A stretch of DNA of 64,000 bases. Origin: Brugia malayi (taxonomy: Eukaryota > Nematoda > Chromadorea > Rhabditida > Onchocercidae). A model generated the notes under the pieces. The model saw only the letters and a list, made by a program, of their open reading frames with translations, was not told the origin of the DNA and searched no databases. The position numbers and the translations under genes are program-made. The stretch covers positions 10,412,001 to 10,476,000 of the forward strand of contig NW_025062478.1 in the NCBI RefSeq assembly GCF_000002995.4, given 5' to 3'. The number at the start of each line of letters is the position of its first letter. Position 1 is the first letter of the stretch. Below, piece after piece: positions 61,994 to 64,000 of this stretch.

Positions 61994-63360
61994 ATCAGAT
62001 TCATATCATTTACATTCTTGGCTGCATCTCACTTATACATTATTTGCTTTTATTTATTCATTGTTTGTTGCATAGTATAGGGTTGATTATAAGTATTTTT
62101 ATGCAGAATCTGCCATCAGGAAGATCCCTTATGATTTCCAATATGCTGGAAATTTATGAAATTGAGAAACTCAGTTGCAATTAGAATCATACGGTGGAAA
62201 TAATTTTGTTTTTTAAGACACTACTAACTTACGAACTTGGTAGTCGAATATTCCTTTTTCTCTTTTTTTTACTTAAAACTTGCAGATTAGCATACTTTTT
62301 GATGGAGTCAGTTAAATGCAAAGAGGTAAACAACTTACACAGAGAGAAATATCATTAAAGTTAACAGATTTGTTGGAAGGTAAGAACTGTTCAAATCAGG
62401 CTTCAGAAATTATTCCATTACCTCAAAATTATCTTGGATCTCTAAATGAACCAAAAAGGAAATGCAAAGCTCGGTATTGATATAGATTAGATAATTTGCT
62501 TATTATTCGGCAGCGATAATGCCATGAAAGATGTCATCGCTTAAAAATGTTTGATTTTTGAAAATGATTTTACTGGTTTATTCATTCCATTACATTTCCG
62601 TTTATTCCTTTTTCCTCATATTTAGCTTCGACCACTACCAAGTCGATCGTTCAAGTAGCTAACGACTGGGTTCTTTCAAAAATGAAATACTATGACGACA
62701 GGAGTAGAAAACGTTTTGTATAAACCAGTAATATATTTCTATGCAATAGAAAAGTTAATCAGGCTATACGAAAATAAAATTATTTTAAACTAGTATAATT
62801 TTTAGATTTACATGTGCTTATTACGAGATGTTTCTTGCAGTTTGGAAGAAATAACACAAAAATCATTGCAAGGGAGTCTCATTTTTATTGTTCTTGTTAG
62901 TTTCCTTCATTTTTCCAAGACTTCTAGAACTAAGAAGTTCATTGATAATGAATTTCAAATAATGATTTACAAAATAATATTTTCTGGAAAATATAGAAAA
63001 TTTCAAATGGTAATCATCGGATGAAATTGATGAACAGTGCACTTTAGCTATTTTCTAAGAAATGGGCATATATATCAATGAGGAAACTTTAATGATACCA
63101 AATGATAAAGTGATTATGAGATAAATACATGATAATAGGTCAATGACAGGTTAAAAAGCATCTGCAAACAATTGAGACAATCATTTCAATTATACGTGGA
63201 AATTTAAAAGTGGTCTGCTAACTTCTTGTTATGAAAAAAATGTTACTTTTACAGGCAGTCCATCTATCACTTTGTTTGTTTGTAATCAATGAAGATACCA
63301 TCTTCATGGCTAACTTTATTCACTACAGATGTCGCTTAGACTTCACTTCATATTGATCAG
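61994..63360. other. Inverted copy of 9091-10446
   Basis: The stretch 62495-62790 is the donor-like block fused upstream of gene E. The ATG at about 62301 begins an exon-like piece related to 29314-29392 but with a missing base. The frame at 62812-63024 is unrecognised. No gene is called. Confidence 0.5.
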
Positions 63361-63771
63361 TTGCAAGTTCTACTGCAAATCATAAAAATAGCTTTCCATA
63401 ATCGCCAAGAAATTGATCAGTGTTGTCCATGCCTATCTGTCTCCCATAATCTTCTGGCAACTGCAAATTATTATGCACTAGTGTGCATCTTTGTCACGTA
63501 CGTTTTGGCTTTTGTGTGGCGGATTTGGCGGGCTCATGGATTGATTAAGAACTGTCGAGCACCTTTCACCACTAAACCAGCGATATGTGAAAGTTGTGGG
63601 GAATCCATTACACTTTTTTATATGTAAGGAAATGGCCACATAGAGATTAGTAATATAGGTTACAAATTTATAACATATTACGAATCTTGTTATCGGGATA
63701 TAGCTATAGGGGGAAAACAAACAGTTGGTTTCATTGGGAATGTCTGTAATAGCGATTTTGGTAGTGGATAA
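63361..63771 (+). CDS. Possible small cysteine-rich protein exons, right arm
   Basis: The last exon (63659-63771) follows AATATAG and ends GTAGTGGATAA. Its frame has three cysteines with VCNSD near the end. The preceding segment ends with a GTAAGG donor at about 63623, and the start of the gene is unclear, as in the left copy. Named only as a candidate. Confidence 0.2.
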
Positions 63772-64000
63772 GTCGATTCCCATTTATCTGCCTCTTTTTT
63801 GCAGTATAGTTTCAATTTCTCAATTCGTTTTTGACTTCAAAATTAATTTTAATTATAAATTTATATATGGAACTTTATGAAAATTTGGCAATTTCAAATA
63901 GTTTTAGCAAATTTAATAAGGAAATAAATTTTAATTTTTCTAAATTATGCTCTAATTAAACGCCAACAATGTTAGGAACTGCTAATTCATTTAAAAATAA

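Larger units (their letters stand above)
36067..64000 (-). repeat. Right arm of the palindrome
   Basis: This is the reverse complement of 8451-29740 with three extra 2212-bp gene units. It reaches the window edge still matching, so its outer end is unseen. Genes here are generally intact where the left copies are frameshifted. If the palindrome continues, a second inverted copy of the CPG4-like gene would be expected beyond 64000. Confidence 0.9.

Overview
The window looks like AT-rich eukaryotic DNA from a nematode, probably a filarial or related spirurid. The evidence is small phase-defined introns with GTAAGT donors and TTTTCAG-type acceptors, a TTTTTCAG acceptor about 25 nt before the start codons (typical of spliced-leader trans-splicing), a gene resembling the nematode CPG4 cysteine-rich family, and a BEL/Pao retrotransposon fragment. 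The species cannot be named from the sequence. Nothing bacterial is present; open frames that begin at TTG or GTG are exon interiors.

Layout. Positions 1-2606 repeat 24574-27185 and end in an N gap (2607-3461). A cysteine-rich CPG4-like gene of about ten exons occupies 4103-6541. From 8451 to the right edge the window is one large imperfect palindrome: left arm 8451-29740, a 6.3 kb spacer (29741-36066) and right arm 36067-64000, which runs off the window. The arms pair as left + right = about 72442-72451 outside the zinc-finger array and about 65797-65807 inside it. The 6.6 kb offset equals three extra 2212-bp gene units in the right arm.

The dominant content is one family of C2H2 zinc-finger genes. 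There are four copies in the left arm if two frameshifted array units are counted (A1, A2, B, C), two in the spacer (D, E) and seven in the right arm (C, B and the five-unit array R1-R5). The full gene model is: a trans-splice-like acceptor, a short 5' leader, exon 1 coding 18-19 residues of strongly hydrophobic sequence, a phase-0 intron of about 65 nt, then exon 2. Exon 2 carries a PLDLS motif (the CtBP co-repressor docking consensus), a second PLDLT/LLDLS motif, a basic stretch, usually a shortened first finger, and 5-15 canonical fingers linked by TGEKP-type linkers. The fingers are nearly identical 84-bp units and vary in number by whole units. The family therefore looks like a rapidly amplifying, homogenised set of putative sequence-specific repressors. 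The hydrophobic first exon conflicts with that reading and is the most unusual feature.

Other material is older and broken: BEL/Pao 3' fragments in both arms, exon-like remnants shared by diverged paralogues, a two-exon micropeptide candidate and a possible small cysteine-rich protein. Many left-arm breaks are single-base deletions, often in homopolymers, with intact partners in the right arm. They may be consensus errors rather than mutations. All alignments and identities given here were made by eye.
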